Source of the DNA: CAYJEQ01 sp964369235
GTDB taxonomy: Bacteria; Bacillota; Clostridia; Oscillospirales; Ruminococcaceae
NCBI GenBank assembly: GCA_964369235.1
Contig: CAYJEQ010000074.1
Span: forward strand, 1-13,626
Reading direction: 5' to 3'
DNA: 13,626 bases
This document shows positions 7,210-13,545 of the stretch, piece by piece. Under the pieces are notes generated by a model that saw only the letters and a list, made by a program, of their open reading frames with translations, was not told the origin of the DNA and ran no database searches. Both the position numbers and the translations under genes were made by a program. The first letter of the stretch is position 1. Every line of letters begins with the position of its first letter.

Positions 7210-7275
7210 ATCTCCGTTTTCATATAGTTTCCACTATTCTTTCCCTAAGAGGGTTCCGTTTTTAAAAACGGAGAT
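7210..7275. repeat. Structured element with mutually exclusive hairpins
   Basis: ATCTCCGTTTT (7210-7220) is a perfect inverted copy of AAAACGGAGAT (7265-7275). The second arm also belongs to a perfect 16-bp palindrome CCGTTTTTAAAAACGG (7256-7271), so the two pairings exclude each other. Inside the outer stem are two small hairpins: ATAGT/ACTAT with a 4-base loop (GGAA on the minus strand, a GNRA-type loop) and CCCT/AGGG. The outer stem closing two hairpins would form a three-way junction. No gene starts close by on either strand. It could be a mobile hairpin remnant or a small structured RNA; I recognise no known family. Confidence 0.4.
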
Positions 7276-7380
7276 TTCAACCTATAACCTTACAAAAAAG
7301 CAAACTGGATTTTTATGTATATTATCAGCAAGTTTTGGTATTAAGTTTTATACTTCTTTTATTATACAATGAGTTAGTGG

Positions 7381-7408
7381 TTGACTTTAGATGTGTTACA
7401 ATTAATAA
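7381..7408 (+). promoter_or_regulatory. Promoter-like sequence without a gene
   Basis: TTGACT (7381-7386) and TAATAA (7403-7408) are 16 bases apart on the plus strand, directly upstream of the tandem TGAC repeats at 7421. No open reading frame of useful length follows before the terminator at 7570. It may be a fossil of a lost gene or insertion element, or chance. Confidence 0.25.
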
Positions 7409-7420
7409 CTTATTTTAAGG

Positions 7421-7459
7421 TGACTACACATTATTGTCACTGACTACTCATTGTTGTCA
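7421..7459. repeat. Tandem 19-bp TGAC...GTCA repeats
   Basis: TGACTACACATTATTGTCA (7421-7439) and TGACTACTCATTGTTGTCA (7441-7459) match at 17 of 19 positions with a 20-bp period. Each unit is also a partial palindrome, TGAC-N11-GTCA. A much weaker copy may start at 7382. An 8-bp hairpin (CAGTATAA/TTATACTG, 7461-7481) follows at once. Possible readings are a tandem operator for a dimeric regulator or the repeat-bearing terminus of a lost insertion element, with IS21-like ends as one candidate. No transposase is visible. Confidence 0.45.
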
Positions 7460-7562
7460 GCAGTATAATTGTTTTATACTGTGATAAACTAGGTTATATT
7501 CTATTAAATAGTAGCAGGAGAAGTTTATTATCTATAGGTCTGCTATGCTCGGTACTTTGTTA

Positions 7563-7620
7563 AAAATAAAAATCCATGACTAATCACCTCAGTAATGATT
7601 AATCATGGATTTAATTTTTT
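7563..7620. terminator. Bidirectional terminator, mainly for the TRAP operon
   Basis: AAATCCATGACTAATCA (7570-7586) pairs with TGATTAATCATGGATTT (7596-7612), 16 of 17 positions, around a 9-base loop. On the minus strand it is followed by TTATTTTTA and lies about 105 bases past the dctM stop codon, so it ends the TRAP operon. On the plus strand AATTTTTT follows, so it could also stop read-through from the left. Confidence 0.8.
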
Positions 7621-7716
7621 ATTAACTTTTATTGTTGTAACTAAAATAACATAAGTAGCTCCATTTTAACACTATAGAACTTATTATTCCACTTTAGAAT
7701 TATTTTAAAACAAATT

Positions 7717-9003
7717 CTAAGCTGCTACACCATATACGAGATTAGGTAGATATAAAACTACATCTGGGAAGAATACCATTATTGCAACTACTGCAAATAC
7801 AGCTAGATAGAATGGCCAGCCATATTTAACTGTTTCTTCAATTGGGCACTCCATAATATCCGATACAGTATATAATGCCGTACCTACTGGTGGAGTCATA
7901 ACCCCAAAAGTAACGCAGGTCATCATAATCATGCCAAATACTACCTCATCTACCCCTACACTTCTCATAACTGGAAGTAATATCGGTGTAAGTATTAAAG
8001 CAATAACAGTGGTTTCCATAAACATACCACAGAATAGTAGGAATAGCACTACCAACCATAATAATAAAGTTGGGCTATTTGTTATGCCTACAAGAGTTTG
8101 AGCAATAGAAGTAGCTATGTCATCATAAACAACACCATAACCAAATATTCCTGAGAATGCAAGTATAATAGTGATTACTGTAATATCCTTAACGCTGTCT
8201 TTTAGTGTTTTGTAGAAAGTCTTTAAATCCATTTCCTTATAGATAAAAGCACCTACGATTATTGCATATACACAAGCAAATGCACCTGATTCAGAAGCAC
8301 TCATTACACCAAATCTAATAAGAACTATTAGCATAATTGGGAATATTAATGCCCAGATTGAATCTACAACAGCTTTAAATATTTCTTTTAAGGAAGCAGG
8401 TTTTGCTTTTTCAGGCTTGTATCCAAATTTTTTGGCACTCCAGCTAGTTGCAAGCATAAGTAAAATACACATTACTACTCCAGGAAACCAACCAGCCATA
8501 AATAAACGACCGATTGATACTTCACCTACAGTGCCGTATATAATAAGTCCCATACTTGGAGGTATAGTTGCAACTATAAGCCCTGATAGACCATTAATAG
8601 CAGCAGACCAACCTTTGGCATAGCCTAGTCGGTTCATCTCAGGTCCTAGTACTCTTGACTGCATAGCAGCATCAGCCACAGCAGATCCAGATACACCACC
8701 CATCATAGTAGATAGTAGACAGGATACCTGTCCTAGGTTGCCATACATATGACCTGTACATACATTTGCCAACTTCATTAGACGACTAGTGATACCACAA
8801 GCATTCATTAAATTACCAGCTAAAATAAATAGAGGTATTGCTAGCATAGTAAAGGATTGACTGGTAGATATGGATTTCTGTACAAGTATGCTCATTGGTA
8901 GTTCAGAGATTAAAAAGAAGCTAAATCCTGATAACCCTATAGAAAAAGCTACTGGCATACCCAGTAGTAGTAGAACAAGGAATATTCCTATAGCAATATA
9001 CAT
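7717..9003 (-). CDS. dctM: TRAP transporter large permease subunit DctM
   Basis: A 428-residue integral membrane protein with about twelve hydrophobic helices, the normal length for DctM. Family signatures are GMPVAFSIGLSGFSFFL near the N terminus and VTFGVMTPPVGTALYTVSDI near residue 380, in the second repeat. It is the ion-coupled transport channel of a tripartite ATP-independent periplasmic-type transporter; in a Gram-positive the binding protein is a lipoprotein. The start is ATG 9003, overlapping the dctQ stop codon in TAATG, with GGGGGAAAG just upstream, so translation is probably coupled to dctQ. A TTG at 9018 in the same frame lies before that ribosome binding site and is unlikely. 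It is the last gene of the operon; a terminator follows at 7563-7620. Confidence 0.95.
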   Translation of the reverse strand: MYIAIGIFLVLLLLGMPVAFSIGLSGFSFFLISELPMSILVQKSISTSQSFTMLAIPLFILAGNLMNACGITSRLMKLANVCTGHMYGNLGQVSCLLSTMMGGVSGSAVADAAMQSRVLGPEMNRLGYAKGWSAAINGLSGLIVATIPPSMGLIIYGTVGEVSIGRLFMAGWFPGVVMCILLMLATSWSAKKFGYKPEKAKPASLKEIFKAVVDSIWALIFPIMLIVLIRFGVMSASESGAFACVYAIIVGAFIYKEMDLKTFYKTLKDSVKDITVITIILAFSGIFGYGVVYDDIATSIAQTLVGITNSPTLLLWLVVLFLLFCGMFMETTVIALILTPILLPVMRSVGVDEVVFGMIMMTCVTFGVMTPPVGTALYTVSDIMECPIEETVKYGWPFYLAVFAVVAIMVFFPDVVLYLPNLVYGVAA

Positions 9004-9485
9004 TATTCTTTCCCCCAATCTTCTTTTGGTGTTTTAATACTTTCCTTTAGTCTGATCCCTGTCGAGATAAGCATAAAGAATGATCCAACTGGAACAGATA
9101 ATGTAACCCAGCTATAGCTTATGTTAAGTGTGCTGATTCTTCTAGCCCAACCACTTACTACCATCTCTGCACCGTAATAGATTAATACACATAAAAAACA
9201 CATAATAGCAATTTTAAATACAATATCTAGTGTTTTCTGCAATGCTTTGGGAAAATGCTTAACAAATATATTAATTCCTATTAGCCCTGGGCCTCTAACT
9301 GCAATATCACTGCCTAAAAATATCATCCAAGCAAATGCAATCAAACAAATATCCTGTGCCCAGTTTAGTGGATAATTAAAAAATCGTGTCATAGCTGAAA
9401 CAAATACTAAGGACATTATTAGGAGTAATAGTCCATTGGTAATCATGGATTCAGCTTTGCAAAATCCATCATAGATTTTTTTCAT
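9003..9485 (-). CDS. dctQ: TRAP transporter small permease subunit DctQ
   Basis: A 160-residue protein with four hydrophobic helices (about 17-38, 45-64, 88-108, 126-144), the standard DctQ layout. The family segment NWAQDICLIAFAWMIFLGSD followed by IAVRG is present at about residues 41-65. DctQ associates with DctM and is required for transport. The start is ATG 9485, with AAAGGAAGGA upstream. It overlaps dctM by one base at its stop codon and lies about 125 bases after dctP, from which it is separated by a stable hairpin (9566-9603). Confidence 0.92.
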   Translation of the reverse strand: MKKIYDGFCKAESMITNGLLLLIMSLVFVSAMTRFFNYPLNWAQDICLIAFAWMIFLGSDIAVRGPGLIGINIFVKHFPKALQKTLDIVFKIAIMCFLCVLIYYGAEMVVSGWARRISTLNISYSWVTLSVPVGSFFMLISTGIRLKESIKTPKEDWGKE

Positions 9486-9565
9486 AAGGATAATCCTTCC
9501 TTTCTACTTAAAGGTGTATTTCATTATTAACTTAATTAGCTTAAAATTATAAAAATGTGAATTAA

Positions 9566-9603
9566 ATTAGCACTGGAGCATTATCTGCTGCCCCAGTGCT
9601 AAT
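9566..9603 (-). promoter_or_regulatory. Intercistronic hairpin between dctP and dctQ
   Basis: ATTAGCACTGG (9566-9576) is perfectly complementary to CCAGTGCTAAT (9593-9603), and AGCA/TGCT can extend the stem inward. It starts 8 bases past the dctP stop codon. No T run follows directly on the minus strand (TTAATTCACATTTTT). In transporter operons such hairpins often protect or partly terminate the transcript after the binding-protein gene, giving more binding protein than permease; that role here is inference. Confidence 0.55.
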
Positions 9604-9611
9604 ATTTATAA

Positions 9612-10631
9612 CTAGTTTAGGCCTGCTTCTGTATAAATCTGCTGGCGTAGTTCTGTCCAACCCATTTCAGCATATGCAGCTTCTACTGCTGTTTTAAATG
9701 CTTCTTTATCTACTTCGATTATTTCCATACCATTATCAACAAGTGTCTGCTCCATATCTGCCTGAGCAGCTACGATGTCAAGAGCATTGTTGTAGGAAGC
9801 TTCATCAAATGCATTTAGTACAATTGTCTGATATTCCTCTGGTAGTGTCTGGAACCATGTTTCACCTACAATTAGACAGTTAAATAGGTTAATGTGTTCT
9901 GTTTTATTTACATAGTCACATACTTCATAGATTTTTGTTGATACAGCACTTGTATACTGTACTTCACATGCATCAATAGCCTTTGTCTGGATGCTGTTAT
10001 AAACATCACCCCAAGCTAGATTGTAAGGTGTAGCACCCATTGCAGAGATGGAAGCATTCCATGGAGCTGCATTTGGTGTACGAGTTACCTGTCCATTTAA
10101 CTCGGCAGGTGTTGTAGCTGGTACATTGCCCATAAAGGAACGAGCACCATCATAGAATTTAAAGCTTAGTACACGGATATTCTGATCAACTAGTTCATTA
10201 GTCCAACCTTTAAAAGTTTCTGTTTCCATAACTTTAACACCATCTTCGTAGTTATCTACAAGATAAGCCATGTTAAAGATACCAATATCATTTACATAGC
10301 TAGACATACGACCAGCATCTGTTAGTACAGCAACACCGATTCCAGCTAGAGCCTGATCGATCATATCTTCTTCTACACCTAGAGAACCTGCTGGGTAGAT
10401 AGATACTTCTACTGCACCATTTGTTTCTTCCATAATCTGATCAGCAGCAGCCTTTAGCCCCTGATAAATCATTGATGTGTCTGTCTGTGTTGTAGAAATC
10501 TTTAACTCGTAAGTTTCACCAGCTGGTGCTTCGCCACCCTCTGTTGAACTCCCACTATCTGCTGGCTGAGAGCATCCAACCATAGCAAATGTCATTGCTG
10601 ATGCTAGTAGTAATGCAAGTATTTTTTTCAT
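9612..10631 (-). CDS. dctP: TRAP transporter substrate-binding lipoprotein DctP
   Basis: A 339-residue extracellular solute-binding lipoprotein. The signal MKKILALLLASAMTFAMVGC ends in a lipobox with Cys20, followed by a Ser/Gly/Glu-rich linker. The mature part matches DctP family landmarks: IYPAGSLGVEEDMIDQALAG (78-97) and QVTRTPNAAPWNA, with Arg184 in the place of the conserved arginine that usually pairs with the substrate carboxylate, then ATPYNLAWGDVYNSIQTKAI followed by DACE. This points to an organic or sugar acid ligand; which one I cannot say. ATG 10631 has GGAGG 8 bases upstream; an in-frame codon at 10664 is upstream of that site. It is the second gene of the operon, 71 bases after the isomerase gene, with a palindrome in the gap (10668-10690). 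Confidence 0.94.
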   Translation of the reverse strand: MKKILALLLASAMTFAMVGCSQPADSGSSTEGGEAPAGETYELKISTTQTDTSMIYQGLKAAADQIMEETNGAVEVSIYPAGSLGVEEDMIDQALAGIGVAVLTDAGRMSSYVNDIGIFNMAYLVDNYEDGVKVMETETFKGWTNELVDQNIRVLSFKFYDGARSFMGNVPATTPAELNGQVTRTPNAAPWNASISAMGATPYNLAWGDVYNSIQTKAIDACEVQYTSAVSTKIYEVCDYVNKTEHINLFNCLIVGETWFQTLPEEYQTIVLNAFDEASYNNALDIVAAQADMEQTLVDNGMEIIEVDKEAFKTAVEAAYAEMGWTELRQQIYTEAGLN

Positions 10632-10667
10632 TTTCTTATCCTCCATTTTTATAATTCTTATCATAAA

Positions 10668-10690
10668 CGATAATGGTATTACCTTTATCG
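10668..10690. promoter_or_regulatory. Palindrome in the manA-dctP gap, possible GntR-type site
   Basis: A 23-bp imperfect palindrome: CGATAA and TTATCG at the ends, GGTATTACC in the centre. The core GTA-T-TAC fits the general FadR-subfamily operator pattern GTM-N(0-1)-KAC. It differs in sequence from the two palindromes flanking the divergent promoters, so it may bind another regulator or act as a small hairpin in the transcript. Confidence 0.35.
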
Positions 10691-10702
10691 AATACTTCTT
10701 CT

Positions 10703-11794
10703 TTAAATATATTTTTTAGGTAAACACTGGATAATTTCCAGATTACCTTGGGATACTATTCTAATGTCTGGGGTTTTGGCTGGAATTAATAGATAATCAC
10801 CTTTTTCCATAGTGACACTTTCATCTGAGGTAATTACCTGTCCACTGCCTTTAGTTACTATCCATACCTTCATTCTTCCATCATATGGTAGCACAAAGTT
10901 ATCTTTAACTCTTATTCTATCCATCTGGAATAAATCTGTATGTCTTTCATCTATAATACTTACAATAGCTCCATCGCCACTGCTGTAAATCTCCACTGGT
11001 TTGGTTTGGTATAGCTCTTTTACCTGTTCCACTGTCATTTTATCATAGTGGAAGCAGTCCATCATAGTTTCAAAGCCTAGCCCTTGGTGAATTTGTATAT
11101 CATGGATTGTAAGACCTGATGGAGTGACCTTCTCTGTGCGTAAAGTATAATCTGTTGGTTCTTGCACCTCAGCTAGTAAGCAACCAGCACCTATTGCATG
11201 AGGTAGTCCCCCTGGAATAAAGAAACTATCACCAGGCTGAACTTCTATTTTATGTAGACAGTCCAACATTGCTGGTATATCCTGTCTGTCAAAAACATCC
11301 TGCCAAATCTCTCTAGTAACCTCTGGTTTAAAGCCAAAATAGATACAAGCTGGCTGACCGTCAATCTCCTGAGTGTCCAGTATATACCAAGATTCTGTTT
11401 TACCATAATCGGAGTTAAACTTTTCCCTAGCAAATTTTTTATCTGGGTGTACCTGAATGGTTAGTCGTTCGCTGGAGTCTATTAATTTAATTAGTGTACC
11501 AGCTGTAGCGCCAATAGCCTCAAAATGCTCTTTGCCGAAATACTCTACAGCTTGCTCTGTAAAAATATCTTTAAGAAGTGGCTGTTCTGGTAGATTAACT
11601 ACCTTACTGAGACCTTCTACTATATTCTCTCTACATGGATTTGTGGCACTTACTGTACTAGCTATCCAGTCCTCTGGGAAATTTCCTATTTCGCCAGACT
11701 TACGATTGTGCCAGCTATCCAGCACACTTCCACCTAAATATGTGCGCCAAACTCTTGCTTCACCTAATTTAAGTATTCTCGCTTTACTATTCAA
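10703..11794 (-). CDS. manA: Class I mannose-6-phosphate isomerase-like protein
   Basis: A 363-residue cupin-fold enzyme, usual length 315-390 in Firmicutes. Landmarks are IGNFPEDWIAS (36-46), TIQVHPDKKF (Gln114, His116), GKTESWYIL (Glu134) and FFIPGGLPHAIGAGCLLAEV followed by QEPTD (His199). Gln114, His116, Glu134 and His199 correspond to the zinc ligands of type I phosphomannose isomerases, so the active metal site is intact. The C-terminal cupin (about 300-360) is also present. The family interconverts mannose 6-phosphate and fructose 6-phosphate. Here it is the first gene of a TRAP operon under a GntR regulator, so its real substrate may be another sugar phosphate. The start is TTG 11794 with GAGGG 8 bases upstream; no early in-frame ATG competes. 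Confidence 0.85.
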   Translation of the reverse strand: MNSKARILKLGEARVWRTYLGGSVLDSWHNRKSGEIGNFPEDWIASTVSATNPCRENIVEGLSKVVNLPEQPLLKDIFTEQAVEYFGKEHFEAIGATAGTLIKLIDSSERLTIQVHPDKKFAREKFNSDYGKTESWYILDTQEIDGQPACIYFGFKPEVTREIWQDVFDRQDIPAMLDCLHKIEVQPGDSFFIPGGLPHAIGAGCLLAEVQEPTDYTLRTEKVTPSGLTIHDIQIHQGLGFETMMDCFHYDKMTVEQVKELYQTKPVEIYSSGDGAIVSIIDERHTDLFQMDRIRVKDNFVLPYDGRMKVWIVTKGSGQVITSDESVTMEKGDYLLIPAKTPDIRIVSQGNLEIIQCLPKKYI

Positions 11795-11821
11795 TTAATA
11801 ATCCCTCGTTTCTTTGTCATT

Positions 11822-11850
11822 ATTATACTACTAGTATACTAGTAAATCAA
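11822..11850 (-). promoter_or_regulatory. Promoter and operator of the manA-dctPQM operon
   Basis: On the minus strand TTGATT (11845-11850) and TATAAT (11822-11827) are separated by exactly 17 bases, a strong sigma-A-type promoter. The spacer holds the perfect 16-bp palindrome TACTAGTATACTAGTA (11829-11844). Its centre, GTA-TAC, fits the FadR-subfamily GntR operator pattern GTM-N(0-1)-KAC. A repressor bound there would block RNA polymerase between the two boxes. The leader to the TTG start is about 20 bases. Confidence 0.75.
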
Positions 11851-11965
11851 TTGGGATTTTAACTAATTATTTATTTTTTATTTGTAAATAATGAATAAAT
11901 TTATAATAAATTTATTATTTTCACTGAAATACTTATTTTACTATTATATATTTACAATTTTTTTA

Positions 11966-11997
11966 TTGCAAATCCACAATCTAACTGATATACTAGT
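11966..11997 (+). promoter_or_regulatory. Promoter and second operator copy of the gntR gene
   Basis: TTGCAA (11966-11971) and TATACT (11989-11994) are 17 bases apart on the plus strand. ACTGATATACTAGT (11984-11997) matches the centre of the operon palindrome at 12 of 14 positions and covers the -10 box. This predicts autorepression by the GntR protein, probably weaker than at the perfect site. Confidence 0.65.
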
Positions 11998-12027
11998 GAT
12001 ATATAATTATTGAAAGGAGGATTAACT

Positions 12028-12732
12028 ATGGAAATCCTTCAAAGAATGACATTTGAAACTGCCCGTGCCTATGCCACAAGAACTATAAAATATAATATTA
12101 TACAAATGGGTCTATTACCTGGTGAGATGATTAGCGAAAAAGATGTTGCTACAAGCCTAGGTTTATCTCGCACCCCTGTTAGAGAAGCCCTTATCGACCT
12201 GTCTAATGTTGGTATTGTTGAGATACTACCTCAAAAAGGTTGCCGTATCGCACTACTAAATCATGATTTAGTAGCTGAATCTCGCTTTATGCGCCTTGCA
12301 ATGGAAAAAGCAGTGATTGAGATACTATGTAGTAAAACATTAACCTCTAGTCAAATAACTAGTCTAGGTGAGAATCTACAACTACAAAAATTTCATTTAC
12401 AAAGCCACTCTCCTGACAATCCACTAGATAGAAACCGTCTTATAATGTTAGATGATCAGTTTCATCGACTTCTCTTTACATTTGCTAATAGAGAGCTTAG
12501 TCATAGCATTGTGAAAAATTTCGATGTGCATTTTGACCGCGTAAGATATATCTACACCAATCATTCACTTAATCTTGATAGTAATAATGTGGAAGATCAT
12601 GCTAATCTTGCTCAGTATATAATCGACAAAGATCTTGCCTCTGCCCGTAATTTAATTGACAGCCATCTATCTCGTTGCCAGACCATTAATGATTATGTTA
12701 ACGAAAGATACCCCCAATTTATTGCAAAGTAG
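12028..12732 (+). CDS. GntR-family transcriptional regulator, FadR/FCD subfamily
   Basis: A 234-residue DNA-binding regulator. Residues about 10-77 form the winged helix-turn-helix, with the characteristic LGLSRTPVREAL (44-55). Residues about 85-220 are an all-helical FCD ligand domain; Asp142, His146 (LDDQFH), His191 and His213 sit at the spacing of the metal ligands of this domain. FCD regulators usually respond to carboxylic acids or sugar acids, which fits the TRAP transporter encoded divergently. The start is ATG 12028, with AAAGGAGG 7 bases upstream; an in-frame TTG at 12010 lies before that site. Palindromes at 11829-11844 and 11984-11997 are its probable operators, so it likely represses the TRAP operon and itself. 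Confidence 0.92.
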   Translation: MEILQRMTFETARAYATRTIKYNIIQMGLLPGEMISEKDVATSLGLSRTPVREALIDLSNVGIVEILPQKGCRIALLNHDLVAESRFMRLAMEKAVIEILCSKTLTSSQITSLGENLQLQKFHLQSHSPDNPLDRNRLIMLDDQFHRLLFTFANRELSHSIVKNFDVHFDRVRYIYTNHSLNLDSNNVEDHANLAQYIIDKDLASARNLIDSHLSRCQTINDYVNERYPQFIAK

Positions 12733-12795
12733 AATTTTTCTACCTTACTACTAATAGAATTTGGGGTCTTTACCAAATGTTGGGGTGAAATTATA

Positions 12796-12897
12796 TGAGG
12801 TGCCTTACCCACCCGCCCGCCGGGGGAGGCCCCCCCACAAATTATANNNNNNNNNNTGTGGGGCATTCCCCCGCCGCCGGCGCGGTAAGGCACCTCA
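12796..12897. repeat. GC-rich inverted-repeat element broken by an assembly gap
   Basis: The ends TGAGGTGCCTTACC (12796-12809) and GGTAAGGCACCTCA (12884-12897) are perfect inverted copies. Inward, the arms stay similar with small differences, through a C/G-rich stretch to CCCCACA (12832-12838, approximately) and TGTGGGG (12857-12863). The element is strikingly GC-rich in an AT-rich genome. I see no clear target-site duplication at its flanks. It lies just after the gntR gene and before that gene's terminator. It is probably a repeated hairpin element (REP- or MITE-like). Confidence 0.65.
12847..12856. other. Assembly gap (10 N) in the hairpin loop
   Basis: Ten Ns fall between the two arms of the GC-rich inverted repeat. 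A long hairpin, or its presence in many genome copies, would explain why the assembler broke here. The length of the missing part is unknown. Confidence 0.95.
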
Positions 12898-12922
12898 ACA
12901 ATTGATATAGAACCTTATAATT

Positions 12923-12970
12923 AAGCCTATTCCCACAGATATAATAAGGGAATAGGCTTGATTGCTTTTT
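12923..12970 (+). terminator. Probable terminator of the gntR transcript
   Basis: AAGCCTATTCCC (12923-12934) is perfectly complementary to GGGAATAGGCTT (12948-12959) around a 13-base loop, followed by GATTGCTTTTT. The T run starts 6 bases after the stem, later than is ideal. It lies 190 bases past the stop codon because the GC-rich element sits in between. Confidence 0.55.
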
Positions 12971-13002
12971 ACCACAGTAATTAATAGGTGATTTTACATT
13001 AA

Positions 13003-13034
13003 GAAAAAACCCTAAGAGTTTTACTCCTAGGATT
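13003..13034 (-). terminator. Intrinsic terminator after the FkbM remnant
   Basis: On the minus strand AATCCTAGGAGT pairs with ACTCTTAGGGTT (13023-13034 with 13008-13019) over 12 bp, two of them G-U, around a 3-base loop, and a run of Ts follows. It lies 27 bases past the stop codon of the methyltransferase remnant. Confidence 0.8.
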
Positions 13035-13061
13035 TGCAGTTTAAGAGAAATGTTTACTTCC

Positions 13062-13484
13062 TTATATTGAAATTGCTAATCGAGGTTTATACATTTTTAT
13101 TGTTCTCTCCGCACCTAGTAGAGCTTCATATTCAGCTCCTTCAACATCCATCTTAATAATTGTTACACGATCATCTTCAGGGATTATTCCATCGATTGTT
13201 CTAGTTTCGATTTCAAACATATTCAAAGGGTTTTCATGATTATTACGTGTTTCATGTCTAAATTCAGGAGAAAAGCTACCTTCAGCTGAATTCGATTCAT
13301 AAAATGTTATTTTTTTAATTTTATCAGCTACTACAAATGAAATAACTTCCAGATCTCCTGCCCAAATCTTACTCATACGAACCTTTTCTTTGTACAATTC
13401 GTTTATGTTATTAGGAAGTGCTTCAAATGAATATATTTTTTTAACTTTATTTGTAAAAAATTGGTTTGTATGATAAAATGAGAG
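13062..13484 (-). pseudogene. FkbM-family methyltransferase fragment, truncated
   Basis: The frame is open from 13484 to the stop at 13062 (141 codons). It reads KKIYSFEALPNNINELYKEK, then LEVISFVVADKIKKITFYES, then TIIKMDVEGAEYEALLGAER and ends KPRLAISI. These are the central motifs of FkbM-type SAM-dependent methyltransferases: the FEP-like strand end, the VSD-like segment and the IKMDVEGAE core. The N-terminal glycine-rich SAM motif (DVGAN-like) is missing, because upstream of 13484 the frame is closed by TAA and a terminator follows. The C-terminal 50-60 residues that normally follow AISIYH are also missing. A TTG at 13397 could start a 111-residue product, but homology extends upstream of it. 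I see a remnant, with no sign of function. Confidence 0.75.
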
Positions 13485-13512
13485 TTAATAGTAATAACTA
13501 GCCAAAAAAAGA

Positions 13513-13545
13513 CAAAAAAATAAACCCACTTTTTCAAGCAGGTTT
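13513..13545 (-). terminator. Intrinsic terminator for a transcript entering from the right
   Basis: On the minus strand AAACCTGCTT pairs with AAGTGGGTTT (13536-13545 with 13522-13531), including tandem U-G/G-U pairs, around a GAAA loop, followed by ATTTTTTT. On the plus strand the same positions are CA/CA mismatches, so the minus strand is the functional one. A second small hairpin (TCCG/CGGA) lies just upstream. The gene or RNA it ends lies beyond 13626. Confidence 0.75.

Noticed and set aside
12729..12743. Small hairpin GTAGAA/TTCTAC over the gntR stop codon
   Set aside because: Six base pairs of AT-rich stem without a following T run; expected by chance in such sequence.
12693..12893. 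Minus-strand open frame running through the assembly gap
   Set aside because: It reads across ten Ns and the GC-rich hairpin and overlaps the end of gntR. It has no recognisable domain.
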